Below, piece after piece: positions 50,641 through 62,122 of a DNA stretch of 64,000 bases (the stretch's first letter is position 1; each line of letters opens with the position of its first letter). The DNA is from Viridothelium virens. Taxonomy: Eukaryota > Ascomycota > Dothideomycetes > Trypetheliales > Trypetheliaceae. The stretch covers positions 1 to 64,000 of the forward strand of contig ML991834.1 in assembly GCA_010094025.1 (NCBI GenBank), read 5' to 3'. The position numbers and the translations under genes are program-made. Under the pieces are notes generated by a model. The model worked only from the letters and a program-made list of their open reading frames with translations. It was not told the DNA's origin and did not search any database.

Positions 50641-51657
50641 TTATGTCGTGTTCAATTTGAGCAGCCACCAATCGCCAAGGCGGTTATTGTCCTCGTTGAG
50701 GCCACCTTGAATGAGCACCGTATCATCTGCGCATGCCACAGCACCAAGCCAACCTCGAGCCGAAGGCTTATGTTCGTCGCTACAGTCCAATTCTGACCAG
50801 TCTGACTTCTCAATGTCGAACACCCAGGTATCTTTCAGAAATTTCCCTGCACCTTCATGGCCGATCTTGCTCGGATCGGCTTCGCCAAAGGCATATACAA
50901 GGTATTGACGCTCGCCAACTAATACAGCCGTGAGAACAGCGACACTCCTTGCAATAGGCCCATTTGCATAGTTAATGGACGTCCATGAGTTTTGCGAGAT
51001 ATCATAGATGTCGATGATCCCTCCGATCTCCTGCTTGCCATCGAAACCACCAATGCGAAAAAGCTTGGTTTCGTCCCGTGAGGCAATCAGCGATGTGCCT
51101 CCGCGCTCCTTGCCTGGTGCATTCGCAAGCTCTTTCCACATCTTCGTCGTAAGATCAAAAGCCCAAAGATCATTGTAGCGACCCCCGTCTGCAGCACATC
51201 CGGCATGGAGAAATAGATGCCCTGCTGCAGCTGTCATGACATGATACGATCTTGGCTGGGGCACAGGCGACCTATCTGCAGGCACCACTGTGTGCCAAGA
51301 CGTTCCATCGAACTCGTGAATGGTGCTGTCGATTGGCTTAAATTCTTTGCCTGCTCTGCCAGAGACTAGATAGACCTTTCCGTTTGAAGCCGCCGACGCC
51401 GCCCCAACTCGAGGTGATGGTGATGCATTGTCACGGGCAATTCTTTGATACACAGCGCTAGTGTTGTCCTGGACCGAGGACGGCAGTCGGATGAAATGGA
51501 CATCAGACTGTACTGGCTCCCGAGGCTTCAATTCTCCCGAGAAAACGATCGCTGTGCCTTCTTCAGGGGACGCGATCGTTTGAGAGGAGACGGGTAAAAT
51601 TTCCAATGATAATTGGGTCCATGTACCGCGAAGTCGTTTGCGTCCCATAGTGCCCAT
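50641..51657 (-). CDS. Kelch-repeat beta-propeller protein
   Basis: Single exon, 338 residues from the ATG at 51657 (335 from 51648). The frame is open to an ATG at 51762, which would add a 35-residue, partly hydrophobic leader (MSGYTILSRDL...VFTTVFILPTL). The RGTWTQLSLE start of the shorter form resembles other fungal Kelch proteins, so it is preferred. Kelch blades are visible: PSPRVGAASAASNGKVYLVSG, PQPRSYHVMTAAAGHLFLHAG with YNDLWAFDLTTKMWKEL, GGTSLIASRDETKLFRIGGFDG with IIDIYDISQNSWTSI, a fourth with YLVYAFGE and DTWVFDIEKSDWSEL, and a last ending GDWWLLKL. No catalytic domain accompanies the propeller. Many fungal genomes have one such protein of unknown role, some being related to nitrile-specifier-like Kelch proteins. 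Function not assignable. Confidence 0.8.
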   Translation of the reverse strand: MGTMGRKRLRGTWTQLSLEILPVSSQTIASPEEGTAIVFSGELKPREPVQSDVHFIRLPSSVQDNTSAVYQRIARDNASPSPRVGAASAASNGKVYLVSGRAGKEFKPIDSTIHEFDGTSWHTVVPADRSPVPQPRSYHVMTAAAGHLFLHAGCAADGGRYNDLWAFDLTTKMWKELANAPGKERGGTSLIASRDETKLFRIGGFDGKQEIGGIIDIYDISQNSWTSINYANGPIARSVAVLTAVLVGERQYLVYAFGEADPSKIGHEGAGKFLKDTWVFDIEKSDWSELDCSDEHKPSARGWLGAVACADDTVLIQGGLNEDNNRLGDWWLLKLNTT

Positions 51658-52113
51658 GAGTGTGGGTAAAATAAAGACTGTAGTGAAGACGGCATACGTG
51701 AGGTCACTCCCATGCTCGGCAGCTAGGTCGAGATCCCGAGAGAGGATCGTGTAACCTGACATCTAATTTTTGACGACATAACGGAAGTCTGGCGTAGTCG
51801 TGCGCCTGGGTATGGATCGTAATTTTCCCATTCTTTGACTACTTCTTCCTTGAATTTATGTATTAGTAACATGCTTGGCTTTGATACACTGACATGTAGA
51901 TCTGCTGGACCAAAATCCATCAGTATCGATAGAGGAATTATTCAGAACGTCGATGTTGTACACTCCCATAGAAGCCTCTTCTCAGGTACATGCGTGTCGA
52001 CAAACTCCCGGGCCGTTTCAAAGAGTAGCCTGAACGCCATAGAGCAACCCTACGTAGCACATACCCAACCTATCATTAAAAGACCACATCATCCAGCTCG
52101 CACACCTCATCTT
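51658..52113. other. Intergenic between the Kelch gene and MCM5
   Basis: About 450 bp, containing the Kelch gene promoter and the MCM5 3' end. The plus-strand frame running through here into MCM5 (51835-52650) is an antisense artefact of the GC-rich MCM5 last exon. Confidence 0.5.
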
Positions 52114-54458
52114 CTACACTCCACTCCGGTACACCTGAGCACCTCCATGCCTAATCTGCACCGTCTCCCTCCTCTGCAACACCACCAACGCCCGGTTCAA
52201 GCTCGCCTCACTATACCCTCTCCCCTCCACAAACTCTCTCCTCAACGTGCCCAAACTCGTGCTCCATCCAATCGGCAGCCTCCTCCTCAGCTCCTCCTCC
52301 ACACGACCCGTCTCCTCCGTCAACTCCCGGTTGCCGCCTACGCCCGCACCCTCCGCGCCCTGCGACACTGCGTCCATGGTGGACGCGAGGAAGAGGCGGA
52401 TCGCCTCGTCGACGTGAGACTCGTCCGCATAGGGTTGGAGGCGGAGCTTCGCGAGGGACTCGGCAATACGAGTGATGGCTTCGAGTTGGCGGATGGTGAT
52501 GGGGATGGACGAGCGCGCTTGGGATGTGAGCTCTGCGGCGTGGAGTTGGCGGCGGAGGGAGACGAAGTGGGAGGAGAGCTTTTCGGCGGCTGGGGCAGAG
52601 AGGCGGGGGGCACAGCGTCTGGATTTTCGTTAGCATGGAAGTTTCGGTAAAGCTGGAGAAGGTGCTTGCGAGAGTGGGAGACGTACGATTTGCAGTAACT
52701 TATATAACGTTTCATCTTCTCCACGGGAATTTCGGCTTGTACTTGCTCTTCGACCCCTCGGCCACCCATGTGGATGCCCATGACGTGCTTGGCGATTCGT
52801 TCGTCGCGGCCGCGCTCGTGTTCATCACGGACAATGAAGATCATGTCGAACCTTGACAGGATGGTAGTTTGGAAGTCGATATTCTCACCAGGAGTCTTGA
52901 GGTCGTCGTAACGTCCAAAAATCGGGTTCGCAGCAGCCAACACGGACGTTCTCGCGTTGAGAATCGTTGTAATACCAGCCTTAGCTATGGAAATTGTTTG
53001 TTGCTCCATGGCTTCGTGGATGGCGACACGATCTTCGTCTCTCATCTTGTCAAACTCGTCTATGCAGACCACACCCCCGTCTGCAAGTACCATGGCACCT
53101 CCTTCAAGATAAAATTCACGAGTATTCGTGTCTCGCTGGACTGAGGCCGTCAGACCAGCTGCTGATGATCCCTTGCCAGAAGTGTATATCGCGATTGGCG
53201 AAACTTTTTCAACGAATTTCAGAAGCTGGGATTTGGCCGTCCCGGGGTCACCGAGGAGAAGAACATTAATATCACCACGAAGCTTCATGCCATCCGGAAG
53301 AATTTTCTTGGATCCACCCATGAGAAGACATGCGATCGCTTTCTTGATATCACGGTTTCCGTAGATCGATGGCGCAATGCAATTTGCAAAGACTTCGTAG
53401 AGGTCCGGCCGTCTGCTCATTTCAAGAAACTCTTGCTCCTCCTCTTCGGTGAACATTGAATTCCCCTTCATGGAGTGGTCCACGTCAGTTTGGATACCCA
53501 CGGCTCGCATGTAAGGGTTGCGAATGGCCGCAGCCGCGCCACTAGATGACTTCCCACCCTTGGATTGGTAAATGGAGAAAACCCCCATTACTGTGCACCG
53601 TGAACCAGGTACGACTCGGTTTGTAAGGTACCGATCAGCAGATATGAGAATGTGGCGTGGCAATTCGCCTACGGGTATGTCGTCAGGCGCTTCCTGAAGT
53701 TTGAGAACTTGCTGGTCGATGAACTGGCATTTTTCGTGGATAACATAATATGGATCTAGAGGACATTTCTCACTGTCTTCATTTGGCATTCGCTCTCGTC
53801 CGCACGTTCTAGGTAATGAAACGCCCGAGAAACCTCCTGTAACATCAATCGCATCGGTGTATTGGCAACTTCGACATTGAATTGCAAGTTTTGTGGCTTT
53901 GGACGACAGTGTAGAGGCACCGATGACGATTCCTGGTATGCGCACAAGATGGGAGACGCTTGTTGCTGTTAAGCCGCGGATAGAAGTTTGAGAGGCGGTG
54001 GAATGTAGGAGAAGCTGGTGGTCAGGAAGCTCAATACTCTTGTTCGATGGGAAAACTATTCTATGAGTGCATTCTTTCAGAGCGTTCTCGAACTACAGGA
54101 ATATTTAGCGCAGGGCATAATTCCGGGATCAAATGCCTACAAGTGGAATTATTTCAGCCGGCTCGTTGTTGAGTCGATGTGCAAGTTCCTCATTGTAGGA
54201 TATCAGGTGAGCAATATCAACATCACAGTAGTATTGTTTGACAAGAACATTTTCTCGAATTTGATCCCTGTGGGAGTGTGAGAATATGGCTAAGTATATG
54301 AGCTGGATGGGTATATACCGGTATAAGAAAACATTGTCGAGATGGAATTCAAGGATGAAATCAATGAGCGCTCGTTGTATGGACCCACGGGTATCTGGGC
54401 CAGTGGCACTGCGATCTTCGCCAAAGAGGCTAAGAGAGAATACTGATTGACGATCCAT
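52114..54458 (-). CDS. MCM5: DNA replication licensing factor MCM5
   Basis: Four exons, 54458-54319, 54267-54141, 54092-52687 and 52618-52114, give 725 residues, the usual length. The small first exons carry the typical start [15 protein letters not shown] and [14 protein letters not shown]. The N-terminal zinc-binding region has CRSC, a later single Cys in LPRTCGR and KCPLDP. The AAA core contains Walker [11 protein letters not shown], the sensor insert LTASVQRDT, Walker [11 protein letters not shown] and the arginine finger SRFDMIF. MCM5-specific text is [20 protein letters not shown]. The C-terminal winged-helix region is encoded by the last, GC-rich exon ([24 protein letters not shown]). 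MCM5 is a subunit of the hexameric Mcm2-7 replicative helicase; the Mcm2/5 interface forms its gate. It is divergent from VPS54. Confidence 0.96.
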
Positions 54459-54893
54459 CGCTAATACTTAGGAGTCGGGTTGTGGTTGTGGAGGAGGTTC
54501 TTGATGGAGAGCTTGAGGTGGAGAAATCGTATCCATGGACGACGCGTTCTTTTGGGCCGACGCGTTGGTAGCGTGGGGTTCGCGTTAAGTGCTTGCATTA
54601 AGGTGTTTGCAGTTTCGTCAAACAGAGCGGAGTGATAGGGATTGACCGCCGAGGCGTCCTAGAGTTTCTGCGTGTTAACAAAGCTTAATTAACCCTCGAC
54701 GAGACCACGACGGCTTCCGGACACTTGCTTCTACGATTACCAATTCAAGGAAGGCACTTGTCCGTGTCTATCTTTGTTATTTTCAACCTCACCAGATTCT
54801 ACGATGAGGATACTGTTGCGATCATATTCCCTTCCCGCATGAAGACACTTTCCTCATGCCTCCAGCTCGCTATCTCATGCTCTCGGCGAGATT
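54459..54893. promoter_or_regulatory. Divergent promoter interval, MCM5 / VPS54
   Basis: 435 bp between the two ATGs. The word ACGCGTTCTTTTGG near 54540 contains an ACGCGT (MluI cell-cycle box-like) core close to the MCM5 start, and GACGCGTTGG follows about 20 bp on. ACGCGT is the site recognised by the MBF complex in yeasts, fitting a G1/S-regulated MCM gene. Inferred from motif only. Confidence 0.5.
54541..54567. promoter_or_regulatory. Two GACGCGTT elements (MCB-like) upstream of MCM5
   Basis: The sequence GACGACGCGTTCTTTTGGGCCGACGCGTTGG carries GACGCGTT twice, about 19 bp apart, roughly 85-110 bp upstream of the MCM5 ATG. This equals the MluI cell-cycle box core ACGCGT of MBF-regulated G1/S genes. 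The duplicate spacing supports real function, but no experiment is implied. Confidence 0.6.
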
Positions 54894-57800
54894 ATGGCCT
54901 CTCCGACCCAAAGGCCGATCCGTGACGTTGGATCTCCTCAGTCCTCGACATCTCTGCAGCCAGAACATAGCTTCTTCGATGAACGCTCTCGCCGATCTAG
55001 CTCCGCTCACAGATCCCGACCTCGGCGGGGTTCCGCAGCGAGTGCAATCTCTGTCGCCTCAATCGGAGGCTCGTTGGACATATCGGCGCAGAATAGAAGT
55101 GGTACGGTCAGAGAAGCTGGACAGAATGGTATAACTCTCCCTATTGAAAAGCACCGGGTGGCTGGTTAGCAAAGCTGTGGAACCAACGATAAGATATTCC
55201 AAAAGAAGCAGCTCGTCATGTTTTCTAGGCAGCACTTATGCCAAGTCTTGTTTTCATATCTTCGGACTGCCTTTCTATCTGCTGTCTCAAAACCTTATGA
55301 TGAATGGAAAACGTTCGGGATCAGGTCTCATTAAAGCATTGCATGGTTCACAGATTTTGCTGGCTTCTGCCGGACGATATGCCGTAGCGACACTGCTGAC
55401 AACTCTCTCAGCGATTTCAACACTGCTCCAAACACCAATAGTACGGACCGGACTAGCTCCGTATCCTTCAGCCTTAGCTTCGTCAGCACAGAAGCAGCCG
55501 ACAACCAAAGACATACCCCCCGTTACACTTACCAATATCCCTGATATCGACACTTCGACTCTGACGAACTATCTTTCGCAAGTGGGTCCACTGTATCAAG
55601 CATTTCAGAGATCAAAATCAGAGCCGGGTGGAGGACCAAGTCTGTTTCGCAAGGACAAAGAAGCCGAAAAAAGGGACGAATTCGTAGAGCTTCTAGAAAA
55701 GGGTCTACGGAAAAACTCGCAGCCGCCAGCCGTTGCTGGTAGACAAAATTCGTTTGCGCCGGCTTCGCCATCGGATTCTCCCCAAAGTAGACGGCGATCA
55801 AGCCCGAACCCGAAACGCAATCCGTTGGCAGTAGCGCCTCTTTCAACTATACCAAATGTCTATTTTGAAGAGAATTTCCATCTCGAGAATCCCCGCACGT
55901 TTGACATCGTCAGCGAGAGATCCGAAGTTATTCGACAGCCTGAGAAGCCTACTGCCAATGGCTCTGCACAGGTCGGCCGGAAAGCACTCGCGACGAATGC
56001 TATCTTGCAGGAAAAGCTCTCATGGTACATGGATACCGTCGAAGTTCACTTGATTGGCGCCATATCTACTGCATCCACGTCTTTTTTCGCTGCGTTAGGA
56101 TCTCTTCGAGAACTACAGCAGGAGGCTGCAGATTCTGTGGGAAAGATCCAGGAGCTCCGGGGTGATCTTCAACGGTTGGACAAAGAGATGGCTTTGGGCG
56201 GGCTGAATGTCGTAGCAATGCGCCAGAAGCGAGAAAATCTGAGAAAACTAGGCCAGGCTACGAAACAACTTCAACAGACTGTTGATGATGTACAAGTAGC
56301 AGAGGACTTAATCCACGAAGGCCAATTGGACATGGCATTGGCACAAATCAAAGGAACGGAGAAACTCATGGCTGGTGGCATAGATCCAGATGATGACGCT
56401 CCAAGACAACCGAGCGGGCCATCCTCTCTTCTTGATTTACGCGGTATGAAAGCTCTGGATACTGTGAAACGTGCTTTAGATTCCTTGAGATATCGAGCCG
56501 GCAAAGGATTTGAAGACCGTTTCCTTGATGCGCTACTTACAGATCTTCGGTCACACGTTGAATCGGTACCACACAGCGAGACACTGCAAAGATGGGCTGC
56601 TGCGTCCCAGAGGAGTCGTGGAGATGGCATCAAGCCGCCTTCGATGCCCAGATATATGGCCCCGAACGAGGAATTGCGGACCAATCTCAAGCTAGCTTTG
56701 GACGGACTTGCAAAATCAAGACAGACTAGCGCAGCGACTACTGCATTGCGTGATGCCATTATGCGAGAGATGAAAGCACTCATTCGCAAACACCTTCCTA
56801 GCTCTTCTGATGACGATAATGAGTCTGTAACCTCAACTTCAACAAGAGGTGGCCGTCATATGACACAGTCTGACAAGTCGACAATACTTGCTAGGAACCT
56901 ACGTGCACTTGATCAAGACGATGCCGAAGAACTCTTTGTTAATGTATACACCGCCGTGAGTGAGGGTCTGAGGCGACTAGGCGTTCAAGTTAAGATATTA
57001 CTGGATGTTACAAGTGACATCGGTAGTCCACCTCCCACTGCGCCGCTGAAATCACCTATCGCAAGCCCAAGCATGTCTTCAATGGAGGAGCAGCTGAAGA
57101 GTCCAGGTACTCCAGTCTCTCGTCGAAGACTGCTCCAGGAGGAGCTGAACCAAGCTCTTGATATGTCAAGTCTTCTAGGCCAGGCGGTAGATGTGGCCCA
57201 AGCGCAGATCACCAAAGTCCTAAAGGTGCGGACAGAACAGAGTACCCGCTTACCTTTGGAACGCTTCTTGAGGTACTTCACCATCAATCGGCTTTTTGCC
57301 GATGAATGTGAGGCTGTTTCTGGACGTTCCGGTGCATCTTTGAAAGGTGCGATCAACCAGCAAATCGATAGCTTCATCCAGATATTCTCCGATGCAGAAA
57401 GGCAGCGTATCGCAACGAGTTTAGATTCAGACCGTTGGGATGCAGTCGATTTCGGTGCGGAAGACGAAGTCATACTTAGCCGCATATTGCAGGGCATGAC
57501 TGGCGATCCACCAGCTTGGATCAAAGGCCGCATGGTCTGGGAAGGGGCAGGAGCCTCGCAAGCGAATGGCAGTGTTCCCGAGCCTCCAGAGACCAATGGC
57601 AATGGAAAGGAAAAGGTGCGCAGTGCGACTATAGATGAACAGAAGTATCTCTTAGTTGTCTCAGTCAAGACTCTTCTCCGAGGTCTTCAGAACTTCCAGA
57701 TTTTCATTGCCTGCGTCCCAGGAATGACCACGGATATATCCACTGCTATGCTTGATTACCTGAAGCTCTTCAACTCTCGGACAACACAGCTTATCCTTGG

Positions 57801-58485
57801 AGCTGGTGCAACTCGAAGTGCTGGCCTCAAGAACATTACCACGAAACATCTCGCTCTCGCCTCGCAAGCTTTATCTTTCCTTATAACACTAATACCATAC
57901 ATACGCGAATTTGTCCGTCGACATTCTCCGTCTCCTGGAAATCTGCTTCCCGAATTCGACAAATTAAAACGCTCCTTACAAGATCATCAGTCTGGAATCC
58001 ATGACAAGCTCATCGAGATCATGAGTGGAAGAGCGTCATTCCATATCAAAGCGATGCAAAAAATCGATTTTGACGAAGTGGGGAAACTAAACCAGGACGA
58101 GGCCAGCTCTTACATGGACACCCTGACAAAAGACACGAATACTCTTCATCGAGTTTTGAAGCGGCATTTGCCAGAGCTCGCTGTTCAGATGATCATGAAC
58201 CCAGTTTTCGAGAGCTATAGAGAGCAGTGGAGCGATGCTTTTCGTGATACCCGCGTTACGACACCAGCGGGTAAAGAGAGGTTTGTATAAATTGTATAGA
58301 TGTTCTGGTGGCGCCAGCTAATTTGGACATGTAGGTTACTGCGAGATGCAGAACTTTTTGAAACGAAACTCAACAAGATTGATGGCTTTGGCGACATCGG
58401 CACCAAAATCATTGATATTGTCAAGAGGAAGCCCGTGGGGAGCTCAGAACCTTCGAAGCCAGACTCACCAGCCGAAGAAAAATAG
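54894..58485 (+). CDS. VPS54: GARP/EARP tethering complex subunit Vps54
   Basis: Three exons, 54894-55128, 55412-58280 and 58335-58485, give 1084 residues. Exon 1 has the Ser/Arg-rich start MASPTQRPIRD and ends AGQN. The 283-nt first intron (GTATAA...CTCTCAG) joins it to AISTLLQTPIVRTGLAPYP, the conserved Vps54 N-terminal motif, and the last exon supplies LLRDAELFETKLNKIDGFGD. The middle holds the coiled-coil tether part (ALGSLRELQQEAADSVGKIQ, LRKLGQATKQLQQTVDDVQ). The C-terminal Vps54 domain has ERFLRYFTINRLFADECEAVSG, DRWDAVDFG and FLITLIPYIREFVRRH. Vps54 is the GARP subunit that, with Vps51, 52 and 53, tethers endosome-derived vesicles at the trans-Golgi. The big frame is open through the 3' half of intron 1, but that text is unlike any Vps54. 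Confidence 0.92.
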
Positions 58486-59124
58486 CGACGTCGCTTGAAA
58501 GGTCATTTATTGGCTACCAACATAATAATTGTTATTGTAAAGATTTCCGTTCCTGCATCGCGATCGGCGCTTTATGAGCATTTACAGGCGTTATTTCTCC
58601 TTGCTTTTGGATTAGATGTGTATGTGTATCAATGAGGCCCACTTGTGCCACTTCAAGAAACTCCGTAACTGAACGAGAATGTCACCACATTCGTCATTGC
58701 TGATCTTTACCGTGCAGACCTTTGCTATTGCAATCTCAAAGAAGTGATACTAACGTGGGACGAATAAGCGAGCAAAAAGGCATCGTAAAGACGGAAAGGT
58801 GTTCAAGTCCTTTGTTCCAAAACAATGCATTATCCTACTTACCCCACCACAAAGCGTCTTTATCCTGATACATACTTATCCGCAATCGTTCTCTCGTTCC
58901 TGAGCTTCTCTCCTCGTACCCTTCTGCAATTCTGAGCGACCTGGACCGTGATCGAACAGCATATTCTGATACTTGTAGCTGGTCTGCACATATCAGTGGT
59001 TTTTGACTAATAATTCTGCTGATAGTCATCGTAACCAGGGCTGGTCCCATTAAGCTGTCCGTCACGATACAGGTCCCCCAGAATTGCAAATTTACTTGGA
59101 CCTGCGCAAGAAGGTAAGAATTCC
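58486..59124. other. Intergenic, about 0.6 kb
   Basis: VPS54 3' region and promoter of the next gene. The small minus-strand frames (58835-59089, 59007-59189) are unsupported. No repeat seen. Confidence 0.45.
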
Positions 59125-60870
59125 ATGCTGACGAAGATGACGTCGAGTACGACTACCGCGCAGATTACACTCCAGCTCCCAAAACTCACGAATCGCTCCC
59201 TGGAGGACTGTTCTGAGGATGTAACGGCAGCACGATGGCCTCAAACTGCTATTTTCAACAGATGCCCGTCTGGCACGGAGACATACAGCAGAATGGGATG
59301 CGAAACAACGGATGCGAGGTCGGGTACAAACTTGCCTAACTCCAGGAACTCAGGCTGGGAGACTTTCGGTGTTCCCCTCCACCTCCCACGTTCCTGCAGC
59401 GCCAGCGCGTTTCCCTCTTGGCCTCCTCGCATTGCCTCGCAGGATTCTCTGAGGCCTTTGGAGAGTCACTCGGTGAGTCATCCAATGACAGTGAAAGGTA
59501 CTTTGGACCGCATGGAGAGTGGCATCTCCAGCTCCTTGCTCGAGCAGCTTCCCGGACATCCTTCAGCCCGTGCATTCATGAGACGGCTTGAGGCGTGGGA
59601 ACGTTCGGCTGAAAAGACAACTATTGCAGAGGCCGCAGCGAAAGAGGAAGCCAAGGATCGGCAAATTGCGGGTCGCATCCGTGCAAGGAGAGGAGAGCTT
59701 CCTGGAGAAGTGCACGGGTCGGAGAACAATGATGCTCAGGCCATGGAAAGGGGCGAGTCAAAGGCAAATGTTCGCTGGGCGCCATCGCCGAAGCGTCCGC
59801 GGGAGCAATACCGTGCAATGATGAATACTGGTAAGGGAAAGGCGGTAAGTCCCTATCCTAAGTCTGATATACTGACATCAGGATACTGCGAAAAGGAGTC
59901 TGTCCCCCATAACCTCTTGAGGTCAACGGCCTCATCTAAATCATCGTGCCGCCCTATGCAATCCTTTCCAAAGGTCGCTCGGCCCGTTGCGCCTATTCTC
60001 AACCAACAGCCCTCAGGAATGTCCCTCTTCCCTCGCCACTCGGAAACTAACCCCGAAACTCCAGTATTCTCCGCATTGCATCCCTCACTCTGCAGTCCTG
60101 TGCCAAGCCCGATTCTTGAGGTCCCAGCCGAGGACCCGGTAAGTACACAAGAGCCCGGAGAAACAAACATAACCTTCTTCCAGCAATACGAAACCGTCGC
60201 CCAATCTTTCGCTCTGGACTCCCCCCGCGACCCCATCGACCGTTCCGTCTCCGACTCGCCCTGCTCCATCCTCTCCGAAGCCACAAACTACGACCCCTCC
60301 GACTGCAAACGCAACTGCGACAACTGCGGTGACCTGGGCGTCTCCTACCAACTCGGCCCCTGTCTCTGCGACCACTGCCGACCCAACGACTCCGCCCAAC
60401 CCTCCTCCTCCTCCTCCACCCGCCGACCCCGCGCCGAGTACTTCTCCGCCCAAACCCGCGACACAAAAGTCGGCGCGGCAGACCCCCGCACCACGGACCT
60501 CAGCCTGATCGCGACGATGCCCACGCAGTCGCGCTGGAACGCGTGGTGGGCGGCGCTGGCGCCCTTCCCGTCGCTTTCGTCGAAGGCGCGGTCGAAGTCG
60601 TCGAAGCGCGAGGCGAAGTTCCGGCCGTCGCCGCCGCCGTCGCCGATGCTGCCGGAAGCGCAGGAGTCGCTGCTGGCGCCTGATGCGAGCGGGAGCGGGT
60701 CGACGCATGCGGGGTGGTGGGAGGTGCAGGAGGAGCAGGCGGAGGAGGAGGAGGAGAGGAGAAGGGAGCGGGAGGAGGCGCGGAAGAAGAGGGAGGCGTT
60801 TGAGAGGAGGTGGATGAAGAGGCAGAAACAGGCGAGGGAGTATGCTATTTCGCAAGGGTACGTGCAGTAG
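59125..60870 (+). CDS. Uncharacterised disordered protein with a six-Cys cluster
   Basis: Open for 581 residues from the ATG at 59125. Most is disordered, rich in Ser, Pro and Arg. Notable parts are a helical segment LPGHPSARAFMRRLEAWERS with EAAAKEEAKDRQIAGRIRARRGE (about 140-195), a Cys cluster at 394-418 with spacing C-x3-C-x2-C-x11-C-x-C-x2-C that could bind zinc, and a C-terminal Glu/Arg helix (EEQAEEEEERRREREEARKK), probably a coiled coil. I recognise no family. The last 600 bp are sharply GC-rich with biased third positions, which generates long antisense frames. An internal 37-nt stretch with GTAAGT and CAG ends (59845-59881) looks intron-like but is too short, and removal leads quickly to a stop, so it is kept as coding. 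Confidence 0.6.
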   Translation: MLTKMTSSTTTAQITLQLPKLTNRSLEDCSEDVTAARWPQTAIFNRCPSGTETYSRMGCETTDARSGTNLPNSRNSGWETFGVPLHLPRSCSASAFPSWPPRIASQDSLRPLESHSVSHPMTVKGTLDRMESGISSSLLEQLPGHPSARAFMRRLEAWERSAEKTTIAEAAAKEEAKDRQIAGRIRARRGELPGEVHGSENNDAQAMERGESKANVRWAPSPKRPREQYRAMMNTGKGKAVSPYPKSDILTSGYCEKESVPHNLLRSTASSKSSCRPMQSFPKVARPVAPILNQQPSGMSLFPRHSETNPETPVFSALHPSLCSPVPSPILEVPAEDPVSTQEPGETNITFFQQYETVAQSFALDSPRDPIDRSVSDSPCSILSEATNYDPSDCKRNCDNCGDLGVSYQLGPCLCDHCRPNDSAQPSSSSSTRRPRAEYFSAQTRDTKVGAADPRTTDLSLIATMPTQSRWNAWWAALAPFPSLSSKARSKSSKREAKFRPSPPPSPMLPEAQESLLAPDASGSGSTHAGWWEVQEEQAEEEEERRREREEARKKREAFERRWMKRQKQAREYAISQGYVQ

Positions 60871-62122
60871 GATGGGAGCGAGTCGAGGGGTCCGAAGCGG
60901 TCGCTTCTACTACTGCTGTAAGAGTTTTCTGGATGGAGCTCGTGATATGTTAATGGGAAGGAGGCATGGGCGAGGGGACTCGGAGATCGTCTGACTTGGT
61001 TTGGTAAAGGTAAGGCTCGCCTTTTTGTCCTGTCTGGAGCAGAGCTGAGGCTGGCCCTCTTCTCCCCTGCAGCGCTGGACAGGCGCTACGACGCGTTGAA
61101 TTGAGGTAAGTTGACTTTTTTTTGGTCTGCTTGGGTACCCCTCAATTCTGGCGTTTAGGCCTCGAGGCGTTTAGGTAAGTAATGTCAACTGTTTCCTTTT
61201 CCAAAAATAAGCTTCATTCCTTTATCAAGTGGCTTGCATGTAAATCTCGTGTCAATGTAAAACGCGCGCCTTCGTGTCGACCCAATAAAGTTGTCGACGC
61301 ACCCATGATGGCTTCTCTTAGCTCGGTGACCACGCCTTCTGGTTACCAGCTCCCTCATATGCCCGATGCTGTACCATGTTTAAACCCTTTTCAGCTGTCT
61401 CCATTACCTTGTCGCAGTTCTTTGCATTGTGTATCTTCATAAATGCGTTCATTCAAGGTTCAACGTGTTTGGCTTGAGTGTCATGCCTATCTGTCATGTC
61501 TCCTGGATGAAGGTCTGTCGTAGTCCATCCACATAAAGGTCGTCGGATGCTCCTTTTCTGCGCTACTTCTCCCGGTGTTGGCGAAGTTGACATTACGATC
61601 ATGATTTTGAAGCGGATTCACATGCATCGGGCTTTTTGAGAAGTGATTCATGGCAGTCGTCCGCGATTGTAAATGTGAGTTGCATTCGATTTACTGAGCC
61701 ATGGATGTTAGGAATCTTGAATAGATATTCCATGAAACCCCTCAAGTAGAAATAAGAACCAAATTTAAGAACAGCTTTGAGAAACCTACGATTTGCCCTT
61801 CCAAATCCAGTATTAAATATGTGACACCAGAAAGTGTCATTGCCTCATACGCCAACAAACAAGCACACGCTCACCTTAGGGTCAAGAAGCCGATAGAGTT
61901 AAACTTTTGTTTGGTACGGTAGTACAGTGTAAATCATTACATCGGGTTGGAAATCAACTCGGAATCCGTTCTCACCTCTGAGGGGTGGGCACACATGTCG
62001 ACTTTGGTCCCTCACTCCAATTTAATGCTCATCGAGTTGTAGTAATAGCCAGTAGCATTCATTGGATTAGAGTGCAATCCAATCCTCCTTTGGAGGTCCT
62101 CCTCATTCTGTCCCATAACAAT
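60871..62122. other. Intergenic, about 1.25 kb
   Basis: Convergent 3' regions of the Cys-cluster protein and the ankyrin protein. T-rich with no supported gene. A word of about 10 bp, GGCGTTTAGG, is nearly repeated at about 61150 and 61168. No RNA gene or mobile element seen. Confidence 0.5.

Noticed and set aside
51835-52650. Plus-strand 271-codon open frame
   Set aside because: Mostly antisense to the GC-rich last exon of MCM5. His/Pro/Arg-rich composition, no domain.
59845-59881. Intron-like GTAAGT...CTGAC...CAG stretch inside the Cys-cluster protein gene
   Set aside because: Only 37 nt, shorter than any other intron here. Splicing it out shifts the frame into an early stop.
60047-60855. 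Two long minus-strand open frames
   Set aside because: Antisense to the GC-rich 3' part of the Cys-cluster protein. Arg/Gly and Leu/Pro runs are typical shadow frames.
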